Below, piece after piece: positions 16,239-25,183 of a stretch of 64,000 bases of DNA. Each line of letters starts with the position of its first letter. The stretch's first letter is position 1. The stretch lies in the NCBI GenBank assembly GCA_020724425.1, contig DYGY01000004.1:16517-80516 (forward strand). The letters are read 5' to 3'. This DNA comes from Thermaerobacter marianensis. GTDB lineage: Bacteria; Bacillota; Sulfobacillia; DVGY01. Below the pieces are notes generated by a model. That model had not been told where the DNA came from. It saw nothing but the letters and a program-made list of their open reading frames with translations, and did not search any database. The position numbers were made by a program, and so were the translations under genes.

Positions 16239-17390
16239 TCAAATATCATGTGTTTGACTTGTTGTCCTTGTTGCCTGTGGTTGTTTTCTTTTGAGACCAA
16301 ATATCATCCAAGACCAGGGGACGTATTTCTGAACTAGATAGACTATGCCCCAAGAGCCAAACAGGGATAACAGAAATACAACAAGGATTGAACTATGGTA
16401 GATCAAAGGTTCTGAACTTATGGATACTTTCTCCCAGATGATCAGGAAGACCAGATGAACAAGGTAAATACCAAACGATGCTAGCCCTAGTTCTCTTAGC
16501 AACTTTAAGGGTTTTTTAGGTGCATTATTCAATGCATATTTAGCTAAGTAGAAGAGCACTAGAATTGACCAGAGGGTATAGAGATTCCAAGATAGTTCAT
16601 ACCAGAGACTATGAGTCCAGATGCCATAGCCAAAACCGTAGTAGAAGAGAACTGTGTATGCTAAGCCTAGTAGGAGCCAGATTAGGGTGATGGGTCTAGA
16701 GACTGGGACAAGTCCTTTTACTTTGTATTCTGTAAGCCATTTGCTTATAGTGGGGAAGTATATCGCAGCTACTGCCCCTAAGCTATAGTTAGAAAAGTAT
16801 GATAAGGCTAAGCTTCCCTTATAGGGAAAATGTAACACTTGATTGTTGTATAAAACAAAGATCCACTGAATGGCAAAACCAAAAAAGAAGAAATACTTGG
16901 CTAGGTTCTGGTATCTCTTAAGTACATACCAGAACACAGGGAAAAGCAAATAGAACTGGATGTTGATAATGACAAAATACAGGTGTGCTGCAGCTTTGCC
17001 AAACATAAGTTTCCAACCGAAATCAGCCCAGTTGAAAGAGGTGATCTTGGTAGGGTCTAGGGAAACACCATCAAGGATTAATATGTAATAGAAGAGGGTC
17101 CAGACTATGTAAGGTACCACTATATTGGTGACCCTTCTTTTATAGAAATGGCTAATTGTTTCTTTAGTTATTTGCTGAGAATAGTAGGTGTAGAAAAGTA
17201 CAAAACTGCTTAAAAAGATAAAGGTTGGGGTACTTAATTTACCAAAGCGGTTAAGGGCAAGGTATAAGGGATAAAGGCTTGAACTAGGATCAAGTTGGAC
17301 TGCGGGAAATGAAGTACTATGGGTAATTAGTACTCCGAGTATGGCGAAGGCTCGAATGATATCTATTTCATTAAGATAAAGTTTTTTCAT
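16239..17390 (-). CDS. Acyltransferase 3 family membrane protein
   Basis: The polytopic protein (about 383 residues) shows the acyltransferase-3 signature at its N-terminus (LNEIDIIRAFAILGVLITHS, with the conserved R and H) and about ten hydrophobic helices to the C-terminus. These enzymes transfer acetyl or other acyl groups from cytoplasmic acyl-CoA to sugars of extracellular polysaccharides or peptidoglycan. I start at ATG 17390 because AAAGAGAGA lies upstream; GTG 17411 in the same frame lacks a site. It is separated by 12 bases from the FG-GAP protein gene, so the two are likely co-transcribed. Confidence 0.85.
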   Translation of the reverse strand: MKKLYLNEIDIIRAFAILGVLITHSTSFPAVQLDPSSSLYPLYLALNRFGKLSTPTFIFLSSFVLFYTYYSQQITKETISHFYKRRVTNIVVPYIVWTLFYYILILDGVSLDPTKITSFNWADFGWKLMFGKAAAHLYFVIINIQFYLLFPVFWYVLKRYQNLAKYFFFFGFAIQWIFVLYNNQVLHFPYKGSLALSYFSNYSLGAVAAIYFPTISKWLTEYKVKGLVPVSRPITLIWLLLGLAYTVLFYYGFGYGIWTHSLWYELSWNLYTLWSILVLFYLAKYALNNAPKKPLKLLRELGLASFGIYLVHLVFLIIWEKVSISSEPLIYHSSILVVFLLSLFGSWGIVYLVQKYVPWSWMIFGLKRKQPQATRTTSQTHDI

Positions 17391-17480
17391 GAGATCTCTC
17401 TTTTCTGCCACAGATTGTCTTTTCTATTATACCAATTCCTTTCTGTATATGAAAATATCGAATCTTGGCAGCATCTTCTT

Positions 17481-18704
17481 TCACTTATACATATAGGCAT
17501 ATACTTTGGCAGCTATGTCTCTTTGTATCTGCTCTATATAGTCTAGCTGTACTGGGTTTTCACTGTTGTACATGATGACAATTATGTAGGGGTTATCTTC
17601 TAGACAGACTATTCCGGCATCATGGACTGCATAGTTATTGGTACCTATTTTGTGGGGTACTGGTACCTGGTAGTCTATAGCCCTTGGTAATCTGCTATCA
17701 TCTATGCTGTCAGTGAGGGAGTCAAGGAATACTTGAGAATACTGGCCAAACTCTTTATGGTATATCTTTTCTAAGACCTTACCTGCATCTTTAGCCGAGG
17801 TTAGCAGTTCTCCCTGTGTGTACTGAATTGTTTCAGTATGAGCAGGAAAGAGGTTTCTCTCAATAGTTGATTGGTTATAACCCATTTTAGAAATTTCGTT
17901 AGACACTGTCTCTTGACCAAGGAAGTTAAAGAGAATGTTGTAGGCATCATTATCCGAATAGTTAATCATTATATCGGTTAGGTGGCCGATGGTCTGATAG
18001 CCATTAGGGGTCATGATCTTCTGGTTTAGATCTAGTTTATCTCTGTCCGCCCAATCATAAATGATGGCTGCTAGATAGAGCTTGGCTAAAGAAGCGCTGT
18101 GGCCAATATGGTCAGGGTTATAGGTATACTCATAACCAGTATTAAGCTCTTTGACATAGATTGAGAAGGTGCCCTCTTGAAGTGAATAATTGTTAATAGA
18201 GTCTTTAATGAGTTTAAAGAGATCTTTTTGAAATTGGGTTGTTGCCTGTTTGGTCAGATAGAATTGTATGTCAGCGTGCCCAATTTTACTGAGGTTGATT
18301 ACTGATGGAGTGGTTTTATATGGCTGGAAGCGTGCAAAAATACGACTTAAGATTATTTTTGTCTCTTCAGTGCTGGCATAGTTTGTGGGTCTTAAGGTAT
18401 TGTCACCATAGCCTGAGATTATTCCTTGCTGGATGGCTTGAGCCATCTTTTCCCGGGCAAAGAAAGATACTTGATGAGCATCAGTATAGTTGTTAAGAAT
18501 CATAGTGGTCTCTTGAGGGGTTAATGGTTCAAGATCTAATAGGCTCATACCTTTTACTATTAGTTCTTCTCTGGTTAGGGGTTCTATCTGTTGTTCTTCC
18601 CAGATTAGCCCATAGAGGAATGCCTCAGTTACTGTGGTTGCTGAGGCAGGATTGGATGTGTATAGTATTAGCAATATCATTAAGAGTATTAGGTGGCGTG
18701 ACAT
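17481..18704 (-). CDS. SLH-domain serine hydrolase (class A beta-lactamase-like fold)
   Basis: The exported protein (about 407 residues) has a signal peptide (ILLMILLILYTSNPASA). An S-layer-homology-like segment around residues 70-130 (IISGYGDNTLRPTN) would attach it to secondary cell-wall polymer. A C-terminal serine-hydrolase domain has SxxK at Ser208-Leu-Ala-Lys211 (numbered from the upstream ATG 18713), Ser-Asp-Asn at 253-255 and Lys355-Ile-Gly in place of KTG. This is the beta-lactamase2 fold, used by beta-lactamases and by D,D-peptidase-like wall enzymes. The KIG variant and SLH anchor suggest a wall-bound peptidase or esterase rather than a resistance enzyme. ATG 18704 is favoured because AAAGGA overlaps ATG 18713 too closely. 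Confidence 0.8.
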   Translation of the reverse strand: MSRHLILLMILLILYTSNPASATTVTEAFLYGLIWEEQQIEPLTREELIVKGMSLLDLEPLTPQETTMILNNYTDAHQVSFFAREKMAQAIQQGIISGYGDNTLRPTNYASTEETKIILSRIFARFQPYKTTPSVINLSKIGHADIQFYLTKQATTQFQKDLFKLIKDSINNYSLQEGTFSIYVKELNTGYEYTYNPDHIGHSASLAKLYLAAIIYDWADRDKLDLNQKIMTPNGYQTIGHLTDIMINYSDNDAYNILFNFLGQETVSNEISKMGYNQSTIERNLFPAHTETIQYTQGELLTSAKDAGKVLEKIYHKEFGQYSQVFLDSLTDSIDDSRLPRAIDYQVPVPHKIGTNNYAVHDAGIVCLEDNPYIIVIMYNSENPVQLDYIEQIQRDIAAKVYAYMYK

Positions 18705-18837
18705 ACTAATCATTCCTTTAGTGAGTATTTCGATATTTTGGTTATGAACCCTGTTAGCGGAGGTAAATATCTAGGATTTAATAGGAAAACGTAACACCGA
18801 CATCGATGTCCTACGAATTACCAAAATAATACGGGGG

Positions 18838-18866
18838 TTGACAGATGTTTTATGACAATGTACATT
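18838..18866 (+). promoter_or_regulatory. Promoter of the AGCS symporter gene
   Basis: TTGACA at 18838-18843 is followed by a 17-bp spacer and TACATT (18861-18866). The GTG start of the symporter gene follows 45 bases later behind GGAAGGAG. The -35 is perfect and the -10 matches 4 of 6. Confidence 0.65.
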
Positions 18867-18911
18867 AAGAGAAACCACCCAAAATACTACTAAAGTGGAA
18901 GGAGTGTTAGT

Positions 18912-20243
18912 GTGCTGGAGTTTTTAGAAATGCTGGGTGATATTGTTTGGGGTCCTATTACGTTGACTTTGCTTGTTGGTACTGGTCTGTTTTTAACTTA
19001 TCGTCTCCGTGGTTTGCAGTTTAGGAAGCTAGTATTTGCTCACAAACTAATGTTTACCAAGGATGAAAACAGTGAGGGTGATATTAGTCACTTTCAGGCT
19101 TTAACAACAGCTTTAGCAGCAACAATAGGTACAGGTAACATTGCCGGTGTTGCCACAGCGATTTTCTTGGGTGGTCCTGGGGCAGTATTCTGGATGTGGG
19201 TGACTGGTTTGGTTGGTATGGCTACTAAGTATGCAGAGGCTATACTGGCTGTAAAGTACAGGGTTAAGAATGATGCTGGTGAGATGAGCGGCGGGCCTAT
19301 GTACTATATTGAGCGAGGGCTTGGCTGGAAATGGTTAGGTATGCTTTTTGCCTTCTTTGCAGCTATTGCAGCGTTTGGTATTGGTAATATGGTTCAGTCT
19401 AACTCAGTGGCTAGTGCAGTAAAGCTTACGTTTAATATTGATCCTGTTTATACCGGTATTATTTTAGCTGCTTTAACAGCTGTAGTAATTATCGGTGGTA
19501 TTAAGAGTATTGGAAGAGTTACTGCTTATTTAGTGCCATTTATGGCATTCTTCTATTTTGTTGGCGGTCTTATTGTATTATTTATCAACTTTGAAGCTAT
19601 ACCTCAGGCTTTTGCTGATATCTTTACTTATGCTTTTAGCAGTGAAGCTGTTGGTGGTGGTATTGTTGGTGCTGCTATTAGATACGGTGTTGCTAGAGGT
19701 GTATTTTCTAATGAAGCTGGTCTGGGTAGTGCTCCTATTGCAGCAGCTGCTGCTAAGACAGACTATCCTGGTAGACAAGCACTCGTTAGTATGACTCAGA
19801 CATTTATTGATACTATTGTTGTCTGTACAGTCACAGCTCTTGCAATTCTTACTTCTGGAGCTTTAGCATCAGGTCAAACAGGAGCTGCATTAACTAGTAC
19901 TGCTTTCAATATGGCATTGGGTAATACTGGTAGCCTAATCGTTACTACCGGTTTAATTCTCTTTGCATACTCAACTGTGTTGGGCTGGTCATATTATGGT
20001 GAGAAGTCTCTTGAGTATCTAGTTGGCTCAAAGGCTACCATCTACTATCGCTGGCTCTTTGTAGTTGCAGTTGCTGTAGGTGCCATTGTTGAATTGGATC
20101 TGGTTTGGGCTTTAGCTGATGTTATGAATGGTTTGATGGCTATACCTAACCTTATTGGTCTGTTAGGGCTGAGTGGTGTGGTTGTGGCTGAGACAAACAG
20201 ATTCTTAAAAGCAGTTGATGAGGGCAAGACATTACAAGGATAA
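18912..20243 (+). CDS. Sodium:alanine/glycine symporter (AGCS family)
   Basis: The 443-residue polytopic protein belongs to the AGCS family (AlsT, GlnT, DagA), which imports alanine, glycine or glutamine with sodium. Signatures seen are [20 protein letters not shown] near residue 60, [52 protein letters not shown] and [13 protein letters not shown]. Translation begins at GTG 18912, with GGAAGGAG upstream. It stands as a single transcription unit between its promoter (18838) and a strong terminator (20258). Which amino acid is carried cannot be settled from sequence. Confidence 0.93.
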   Translation: MLEFLEMLGDIVWGPITLTLLVGTGLFLTYRLRGLQFRKLVFAHKLMFTKDENSEGDISHFQALTTALAATIGTGNIAGVATAIFLGGPGAVFWMWVTGLVGMATKYAEAILAVKYRVKNDAGEMSGGPMYYIERGLGWKWLGMLFAFFAAIAAFGIGNMVQSNSVASAVKLTFNIDPVYTGIILAALTAVVIIGGIKSIGRVTAYLVPFMAFFYFVGGLIVLFINFEAIPQAFADIFTYAFSSEAVGGGIVGAAIRYGVARGVFSNEAGLGSAPIAAAAAKTDYPGRQALVSMTQTFIDTIVVCTVTALAILTSGALASGQTGAALTSTAFNMALGNTGSLIVTTGLILFAYSTVLGWSYYGEKSLEYLVGSKATIYYRWLFVVAVAVGAIVELDLVWALADVMNGLMAIPNLIGLLGLSGVVVAETNRFLKAVDEGKTLQG

Positions 20244-20257
20244 TATAAGGTACAGAA

Positions 20258-20288
20258 GACCCCACAGCCTGGCTGTGGGGTCTTTTTT
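20258..20288 (+). terminator. Intrinsic terminator after the AGCS symporter
   Basis: An 11-bp perfect GC-rich stem (GACCCCACAGC / GCTGTGGGGTC) with a 3-base loop is directly followed by six T residues. This is a textbook Rho-independent terminator 15 bases after the symporter stop codon. Confidence 0.95.
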
Positions 20289-20358
20289 ATGCCGACGTTG
20301 TATGACGGCAAGGCCTGTTATCATTAAAATAGAAGATTTCTCACCAAGGGGGATGGTA

Positions 20359-21159
20359 ATGATAGACAGGCAAGATGACTCGGTAGTTAGGGTTAGGTCT
20401 GTTTTTCAAGAGTTGTTTAGGTTTGATCCTACGGGTATGAGCTGGTTAAAAGGCTTAGTAAGCTTAGCAGTTCCTTTTGGTAAAAGAGTTCCAGAGGATT
20501 TAGGGATAATTGATGAAAAGGTTTTAGCAACAAGGTTTCAGACGGTGCTTGATGCAGAAAACCTCACATACAGGAGAGTTGGAATTGAAAGGGCTTTTGA
20601 GAGAAGGATACCTCCAGCTCAGAGCTTTCTAGAGTGGGCAGTAGATAATGTGGCTGAACTAGATGTAAATATGCTATCGCGAAAAATGTCTCCGGAAAGC
20701 AGAGAGAGGAGACGTAAGCTGTTTCAAGGTGATAAGGAGACTCTGGCTCTAGCAAAGGGGAAAGTACGAAGGCTTGGGGCAAGGAAGTGTGATAGAGAAT
20801 GGTGGGCTTTTGAGGAACATGTTGTAGTTAATTGTCTGCTGGAAACAGATAAGGCAGTACTTGCTTTTGAGAGTCTAGGGAAAGGTGCTAGTAGCAGGAT
20901 TACTTGGTATGCAGAACGGCACTATCTAATCAGAGTTCTTGAAGCTTTGACTCAGTATGCAGGGGAGAAATATTGTGCTTTGGTTTTGTTGGCTCAAAGT
21001 GAAGAGGAAGGAACAAAGGGGTTTAGTGAGGCTTTAGAGTCCAACAGTTTGCCTCACCTAGAGGCTGATATGAAGCAGTCTGTATTAGATGGTTTTCTTG
21101 GTTACATTACCTTTGACAGGCTGAAGAGGGAGGGTCTATATGTGGGAGAAGGTAATTAG
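20359..21159 (+). CDS. Protein of unknown function
   Basis: I do not recognise this protein of about 266 residues. It is soluble, rich in charged residues, with a basic stretch MSRKMSPESRERRRKLF-like around the middle and a more conserved-looking segment REWWAFEEHVVVNCLLETDK followed by RITWYAERHYLIRVLEAL. The open frame extends upstream to a GTG-less ATG at 20215. The first 48 codons there lie inside the preceding symporter end and its terminator, and ATG 20359 with AAGGGGG at 20346-20352 is the better start. It overlaps the next gene by 20 bases, suggesting the two unknown proteins function together. Confidence 0.65.
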   Translation: MIDRQDDSVVRVRSVFQELFRFDPTGMSWLKGLVSLAVPFGKRVPEDLGIIDEKVLATRFQTVLDAENLTYRRVGIERAFERRIPPAQSFLEWAVDNVAELDVNMLSRKMSPESRERRRKLFQGDKETLALAKGKVRRLGARKCDREWWAFEEHVVVNCLLETDKAVLAFESLGKGASSRITWYAERHYLIRVLEALTQYAGEKYCALVLLAQSEEEGTKGFSEALESNSLPHLEADMKQSVLDGFLGYITFDRLKREGLYVGEGN

Positions 21160-21490
21160 AGTTCTTGAAGCTGAAGATGTGTATGAGTCAGTGGTTCTGC
21201 CAGAGAAGTTTGGGTTGGTTCCCTATGGAGAGTTTGGGTATCAGGAATCTCTGGTAGTGATTGTTGATGGTGAAAGATCTATCCATCTAGTGTTGGCTGA
21301 GGCCTTAATTAGAGCTGGTAACTGGTGTAGAGATGTGGTTAAGGATGTACTTATCTATGTTGATTGCGATAGGGAAGTTTGGCTCAAATATTGGAAGGTC
21401 TTTGAACCCTCATTTTCGGTGTTGATGGCTGATACTGGTGTTAACATAGAGATTGTGGCAGCTTCAGAGCTGGCTAAAGTTGCAGGCTGA
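21140..21490 (+). CDS. Small protein of unknown function
   Basis: This 116-residue acidic protein begins MWEKVIRVLEAEDVY and alternates hydrophobic and charged segments (LVVIVDGERSIHLVLAEALI, VVKDVLIYVDCDREVWLKYW), a pattern of a small alpha/beta domain. No family is recognised. It overlaps the previous unknown gene by 20 bases, uses AGAGGG as ribosome binding site and is closed by a hairpin at 21497-21518. The two overlapping genes look like a two-gene unit. Confidence 0.65.
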   Translation: MWEKVIRVLEAEDVYESVVLPEKFGLVPYGEFGYQESLVVIVDGERSIHLVLAEALIRAGNWCRDVVKDVLIYVDCDREVWLKYWKVFEPSFSVLMADTGVNIEIVAASELAKVAG

Positions 21491-21496
21491 TGAGAG

Positions 21497-21518
21497 GGCT
21501 CTCCGTATCGGGAGAGCC
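21497..21518 (+). terminator. Hairpin ending the two unknown genes
   Basis: GGCTCTCC pairs with GGAGAGCC over 8 bp around a 6-base loop, seven bases after the stop codon. The downstream TCAGTTATTT is only moderately T-rich. Confidence 0.7.
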
Positions 21519-21605
21519 TCAGTTATTTGAAGATTATCCCCCAATTGAAGGAGAAGTGTTCTTGTTAGAGAATTCAGGGATATTGACTTAATGGGGGATA
21601 TGATT

Positions 21606-22388
21606 ATGCACTATTTATCGCTGGCCAGTTCTAGTACATATGGCAATTCTTTTTTGGTTGTAGCAGAGTCAGGGGACATGGTAATGATTGATGTGGGATT
21701 GGGATTAAAGAGGACCCTTGAAGGTATCAATAGAGTGGGTTTAGATGTGAAGAGACTTAAAGGTATCTTTGTTACTCACGAACATGGGGATCATACCAGG
21801 GCATTAATGTTGAAGAAGTCTCTAGCTGAAAGATTAGGGGTGCCTCTTTATGCTCCAAGGGCTCTATGGAGAATATGGGGTGGGGACTTTGGTGAAAGGC
21901 ATAGAAGTCTTGGTTTAAGACAGTATATTGAACCGGGTAGTATTGTTAGTTTGGGGGATATCTCTGTAGATGTGGTAGAGAAACCACATGACAGTGTGGT
22001 CTCTCAGGGATATATTGTATCTGAAGGAGAAAAGCAGTTGGCTGTATTGACTGACCTTGGGTATGTTTCTGATGTTCTAGTTGAAAGACTACAGAGTGTG
22101 CAGCATTTGATTCTTGAAAGTAATCATGATGTGGATATGCAGCTTAGGTCAGAAAGACCATACTTCCTTATTCAAAGAGTTTTAGGGGATTATGGGCATT
22201 TATCTAATGAACAGGCAGGGGAGCTTTTGGCAAGGCTGTCAGGGTTGGAATCGGTTTTGTTAGCTCATTTGAGTATGGATTGTAACAGTCCTAGACTAGC
22301 TAGGAGTTCTGGATTGAAGTGGTTAGAACATCGGGATGTGGTTTTGGAAGTTGCTCCAGCGGATCATCCCTCTGTGTTGATGGGATAG
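21606..22388 (+). CDS. MBL-fold metallohydrolase, WalJ/YycJ-like
   Basis: The protein (260 residues) has the metallo-beta-lactamase motif FVTHEHGDHTRA for di-metal binding and further ligands in VLTDLGYVSD, LILESNHD and LAHLSMDCNSP. The order of motifs and the N-terminus (YLSLASSSTYGNSFLVVAES) match the WalJ/YycJ branch, nuclease-like enzymes linked to DNA or cell-wall regulation in Bacillus. walRK genes are not nearby. ATG 21606 is chosen because GGGGG at 21593-21597 lies eight bases upstream, while ATG 21591 overlaps that site. A terminator follows. Confidence 0.82.
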   Translation: MHYLSLASSSTYGNSFLVVAESGDMVMIDVGLGLKRTLEGINRVGLDVKRLKGIFVTHEHGDHTRALMLKKSLAERLGVPLYAPRALWRIWGGDFGERHRSLGLRQYIEPGSIVSLGDISVDVVEKPHDSVVSQGYIVSEGEKQLAVLTDLGYVSDVLVERLQSVQHLILESNHDVDMQLRSERPYFLIQRVLGDYGHLSNEQAGELLARLSGLESVLLAHLSMDCNSPRLARSSGLKWLEHRDVVLEVAPADHPSVLMG

Positions 22389-22397
22389 GATAGAGAG

Positions 22398-22429
22398 GAC
22401 CGGCGATTGGTGTCGGTCTTTTGTTTTTT
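22398..22429 (+). terminator. Intrinsic terminator after the WalJ-like gene
   Basis: GACCG pairs with CGGTC around an 11-base loop, and TTTTGTTTTTT follows directly. It starts about 10 bases after the stop codon. Confidence 0.7.
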
Positions 22430-22449
22430 GGGAAAAGGGGGTTATGTGA

Positions 22450-22776
22450 ATGGTTTACAATGCAAGTCGGCTTGCTGGAGTTGTCTGTTATCTCTCGGGG
22501 TTAGTTTTGCTGGTGAAATCGATTCTGGTTATTTTTTTGTATTTCCGTAGCTTCCGATTGTTTTTACTGTCTAGTTAACTGTAACCAATCCATGTTACTC
22601 ATTTAGGCTATGGTTTGTGGGATTTCAATGATGTAGTTTTTGTGGACCTCACTGATGTTGTTGATGGAGATATTGTCAGGGTTTATGGTGAGATCACTGG
22701 AGAGTTCTCTTATACCTCTGTTGCAGGATGGGAGATAACTATTCCCTCTATGAGGGCAGAATGGGTAGAGAGGTAG
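22450..22776 (+). pseudogene. Small TM-domain protein gene broken by two in-frame TAA stops
   Basis: From ATG 22450, with AAAAGGGGG upstream, 42 codons encode a hydrophobic peptide (LAGVVCYLSGLVLLVKSILV) that ends at TAA 22576. After one codon a second TAA (22582) follows. The same frame then stays open to TAG 22774, encoding about 63 residues including VVDGDIVRVYGEITGEFSYT and GWEITIPSMRAEWVER. That tail resembles a small domain often found at the C-terminus of Firmicutes membrane proteins (GDxVxVYGExxGxYxYxSVxGxEITIPxIxA). Both halves being in one frame argues that the two stops broke a gene of about 108 codons. A new small TM protein translated from 22450 alone is the alternative. Confidence 0.55.
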
Positions 22777-23077
22777 GGGCCGGTAAGGATCTTCTCTGTT
22801 TTTGGTAGGTGGGCTGTTCTGTAAGTAACAGGAAAAAATATTTATCCTTACGCAAAGACTTAGGTATCAAAATATGTCAATCTTAGGTTAGTTTAATTTA
22901 TCAAAAGGGGGTATGGATGGAAGTAGTTGTGTCGGAAAGCGTTGTAGCATGGAGAAAATAGTGAAAATCTTCACGTTCGTGGGTATGTTGTCGTAGGTCT
23001 CGATTGTTATTATGGTCTAATTTTTTCTTAACGGTCTTAAAAAGGTAGTTATTTAGACATGAGAGGGGACTTTACCT
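22777..23077. other. 301-base stretch without a convincing gene
   Basis: I see no gene here that I can support. A 28-codon open frame beginning at about 22913 (MDGSSCVGKRCSMEKIVKIF) follows AAAAGGGGG, the same type of site as the broken gene upstream. It stops at TAG and may be another decayed start. The last 40 bases hold AGAGGGGA, the ribosome binding site of the gene at 23078. Confidence 0.4.
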
Positions 23078-23908
23078 ATGATTGAAGAAAGAACTCAACA
23101 AGGTGCTTGGATTGCTTTATTTGGTGCTTTATTTGGAATTATTGGTTTCCTTATTCTTTTTGTAAGTGAATGGCACACCATGTGGTATGCTAAGGCTAGT
23201 ATGGATAGGCCTGATGAGAGCTTTATTGTTACTTACATCATTCCAACTTTGAATGATATAGGCCTTATTGGTTCAGTGGTTTTAGCTGTTGCAGCCTTTG
23301 GCTTTTTTAAGAAGCAATCATGGGCCTGGGGTGTAGCGATGCTTGGTCTAGTGTTGATGATCCAGGGTAGTTTCTTCCCTATGATTCCTGCCGCTAGTGC
23401 CGGTGTGGCACCCTGGTATGGTATCCTTTATGTACCAATTATGGTTCTATATTTTGTCATGGCTATGTATGTTAGGAATCTGAGTGGTAAATTGGTTGGT
23501 TTGAGTCTTCTAGGTGGTATGGCTTATGTCTTGACTTTCATGAATGGTATTGCTGCAACTAATCGTATCTGGATGTCAATTCAGGATTATGGTTTGGGTA
23601 ATCCTGTTTATGTGGTTGCAGAAAGGCTAAACTGGTATGCCGCTATTGCCTGGGGCGTATTTGTAGTTGCTTTGTTCTTGCAGCAGAAGTGGGCAGTACC
23701 TGTTGGTATTGGTGCCGGTATTATGGGCATTATTGGTGGAACTCCAGTAGCGTATTTGAGTATGGTTGATCAAGGTGGTTTCTCCATGTTTATTCCTGGT
23801 CCGGCTTTGAGTGCAGCTTTGCTTATCTACCTATTGTTACCTTCAGGTCAGGAGTTTGTCTATAACTGGGCTGAGAGCAAGTATGAGGGTAAGTCGGTAG
23901 GGATGTAG
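23078..23908 (+). CDS. Integral membrane protein of unknown function
   Basis: The 276-residue protein has about eight hydrophobic helices, for example WIALFGALFGIIGFLILFVS, LIGSVVLAVAAFGFF, VAMLGLVLMIQGSFFPMI and GILYVPIMVLYFVMAMYV. It ends in a short charged tail (WAESKYEGKSVGM). No transporter or enzyme motif is recognised. The gene has GAGAGGGGA upstream and forms a single unit ending at a terminator shared with the convergent flavoprotein gene. Conserved polar positions inside helices, such as SEWHTMWYA and NDIGLIGS, hint at a heme or quinone protein, but that is speculation. Confidence 0.75.
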   Translation: MIEERTQQGAWIALFGALFGIIGFLILFVSEWHTMWYAKASMDRPDESFIVTYIIPTLNDIGLIGSVVLAVAAFGFFKKQSWAWGVAMLGLVLMIQGSFFPMIPAASAGVAPWYGILYVPIMVLYFVMAMYVRNLSGKLVGLSLLGGMAYVLTFMNGIAATNRIWMSIQDYGLGNPVYVVAERLNWYAAIAWGVFVVALFLQQKWAVPVGIGAGIMGIIGGTPVAYLSMVDQGGFSMFIPGPALSAALLIYLLLPSGQEFVYNWAESKYEGKSVGM

Positions 23909-23926
23909 TTTAGAAAAGAATTTGGA

Positions 23927-23955
23927 AGGAGACTCCGTTGTGGAGTCTCCTTTTT
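23927..23955 (+). terminator. Terminator between convergent genes
   Basis: AGGAGACTCC pairs with GGAGTCTCCT over 10 bp with a 5-base loop, and TTTT follows. The T-run directs it to the + strand gene at 23078; its right edge touches the last codons of the convergent flavoprotein gene. Confidence 0.88.
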
Positions 23956-25117
23956 ACATGCCTGGGATACGGGGTATTTTCTTGAGCTTTGAGAGTCTGT
24001 AGTATTGGCGCCAGCCTCTTTTGAGCCAACCACCGATGACCGGGAGTGGTACCAATCTCTCTTTGTGATCATCTCTGTAGATATAGGCGGCTCCGTTGCC
24101 GGTATCCATAATACAGAGGATATTTAAGTGTTCTTTGTAGCCGTGGCGTTTGGGAGAACCCTGAATGGATGCTTTGATGTTCTGGGCTGTAACTCTTGCC
24201 ATTACTTCAGCAACATGACCTTGTTTTGATCGCCATTGCGGTCCTTCGAGGTTTGCTATATCGCCAATGGCATAGACGTTATCAAGGCCTTTTACCTGAC
24301 AGTGTTCATCTATTTTAATAAAGCCTGCTTCTGTAAGGGGGAGATCAGAGTTTCTAAGTTCTTCTTTTACTGTGCCAGCAGAGATGAACATAGTTAGATC
24401 ACTATCAAGTTTGGTTTCATCTTCAAAGATGATGCCATCTTGGCTAAATTCTTTAATCTTTTTGCCAAAGTGAGTATTTATGTTGGTTCTTTTAAAGAAC
24501 TGATTCATGGTAACCAAAGCATTTTCACCCATTCTGGCACCGGGGTTAGTCATGGGTGCAAAAAAGGTGAGTTCAAAGTTGTCTCTTAATCCTTTCCTGC
24601 GCAGGTAGTGATCAATGTTGAATATTACTTCGTAGGCTGGTCCTCCACGGGTTGCGGAAGGATCCTTGGGATTGCCACCAAAACCAATAGCTATCTTTCC
24701 TTCACCCTGGGATATTAGGGTATCGAGCTTTTCTCTAAGTTTTAGAGAGTCTTCTGGTTTGCCACAGATGGATAGGGTGTTTTCAATTCCAGGATGTTTT
24801 ATCTTATCTGCTCCTAGAGAAACTACTAGGTATTCATAGGAGATGGTCTGGTTTTCTAAGACCACTGAGTTTGTGTTTGTCTTAATTTCTTTTACCCTAT
24901 CAATAATGAGGTTGAAGTTATGTTTCTTTGCTAGTTCTTCTAAAGGAATTATTACATCTTCAAATTCAATTTGTCTTGTTGGTATCCAAATGGATACTGG
25001 CCAGATATAAAGGTATTCTCGGTCTGATACCAGGGTGACATCGAGTCCCTCTTTACGCAAGGCAATAGCTGCTTCAATGCCCCCGATACCACCACCTAAG
25101 ACTGTTACATTCTTCAT
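23954..25117 (-). CDS. Sulfide:quinone oxidoreductase-like FAD flavoprotein
   Basis: The protein (387 residues from ATG 25117) has the FAD-binding GGGIGGIEAAIALRKEGLDV at its N-terminus, a second dinucleotide site region (KIAIGFGGNPKDPSATRGGP), the FAD-binding VYAIGDIANLEGPQWRSKQG and the C-terminal CIMDTGNGAAYIYRD. This pattern is of the SQR/NDH-2-like group that passes electrons to quinone. Cysteines lie in SICGKPEDS, EHCQVKG and ILCIMDTG, but I cannot tell whether the paired redox cysteines of true SQR are present. A CRP/FNR-like palindrome sits at 25168-25183, centred about -41.5 from the expected start site, so redox-dependent or catabolite activation is plausible. ATG 25117 fits GAGGTGA better than GTG 25126. 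Confidence 0.8.
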   Translation of the reverse strand: MKNVTVLGGGIGGIEAAIALRKEGLDVTLVSDREYLYIWPVSIWIPTRQIEFEDVIIPLEELAKKHNFNLIIDRVKEIKTNTNSVVLENQTISYEYLVVSLGADKIKHPGIENTLSICGKPEDSLKLREKLDTLISQGEGKIAIGFGGNPKDPSATRGGPAYEVIFNIDHYLRRKGLRDNFELTFFAPMTNPGARMGENALVTMNQFFKRTNINTHFGKKIKEFSQDGIIFEDETKLDSDLTMFISAGTVKEELRNSDLPLTEAGFIKIDEHCQVKGLDNVYAIGDIANLEGPQWRSKQGHVAEVMARVTAQNIKASIQGSPKRHGYKEHLNILCIMDTGNGAAYIYRDDHKERLVPLPVIGGWLKRGWRQYYRLSKLKKIPRIPGM

Positions 25118-25139
25118 GTAGTTCACCTCGCTTATACTT

Positions 25140-25183
25140 AGTATGACACAGATTGCCGGATATTAGTTGTGACCTTAGTCACA
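25140..25183 (-). promoter_or_regulatory. CRP/FNR-type palindrome with downstream -10 for the flavoprotein gene
   Basis: TGTGACCTTAGTCACA (25168-25183) is a perfect TGTGA-N6-TCACA palindrome, the CRP/FNR-superfamily half-site spacing. On the minus strand CATACT (25145-25140) forms a -10 element. The site centre (25175.5) is about 41.5 bp from the start site expected near 25134, the classic class II activator position, and no -35 hexamer is recognisable. A + strand CATACT at 25226-25231 places the same site near -61.5 for the divergent gene. Confidence 0.6.

Noticed and set aside
19558..19794. Long open frames antisense or out of frame to the AGCS symporter
   Set aside because: They overlap a strongly conserved gene and have low-complexity leucine/valine translations typical of shadow frames.
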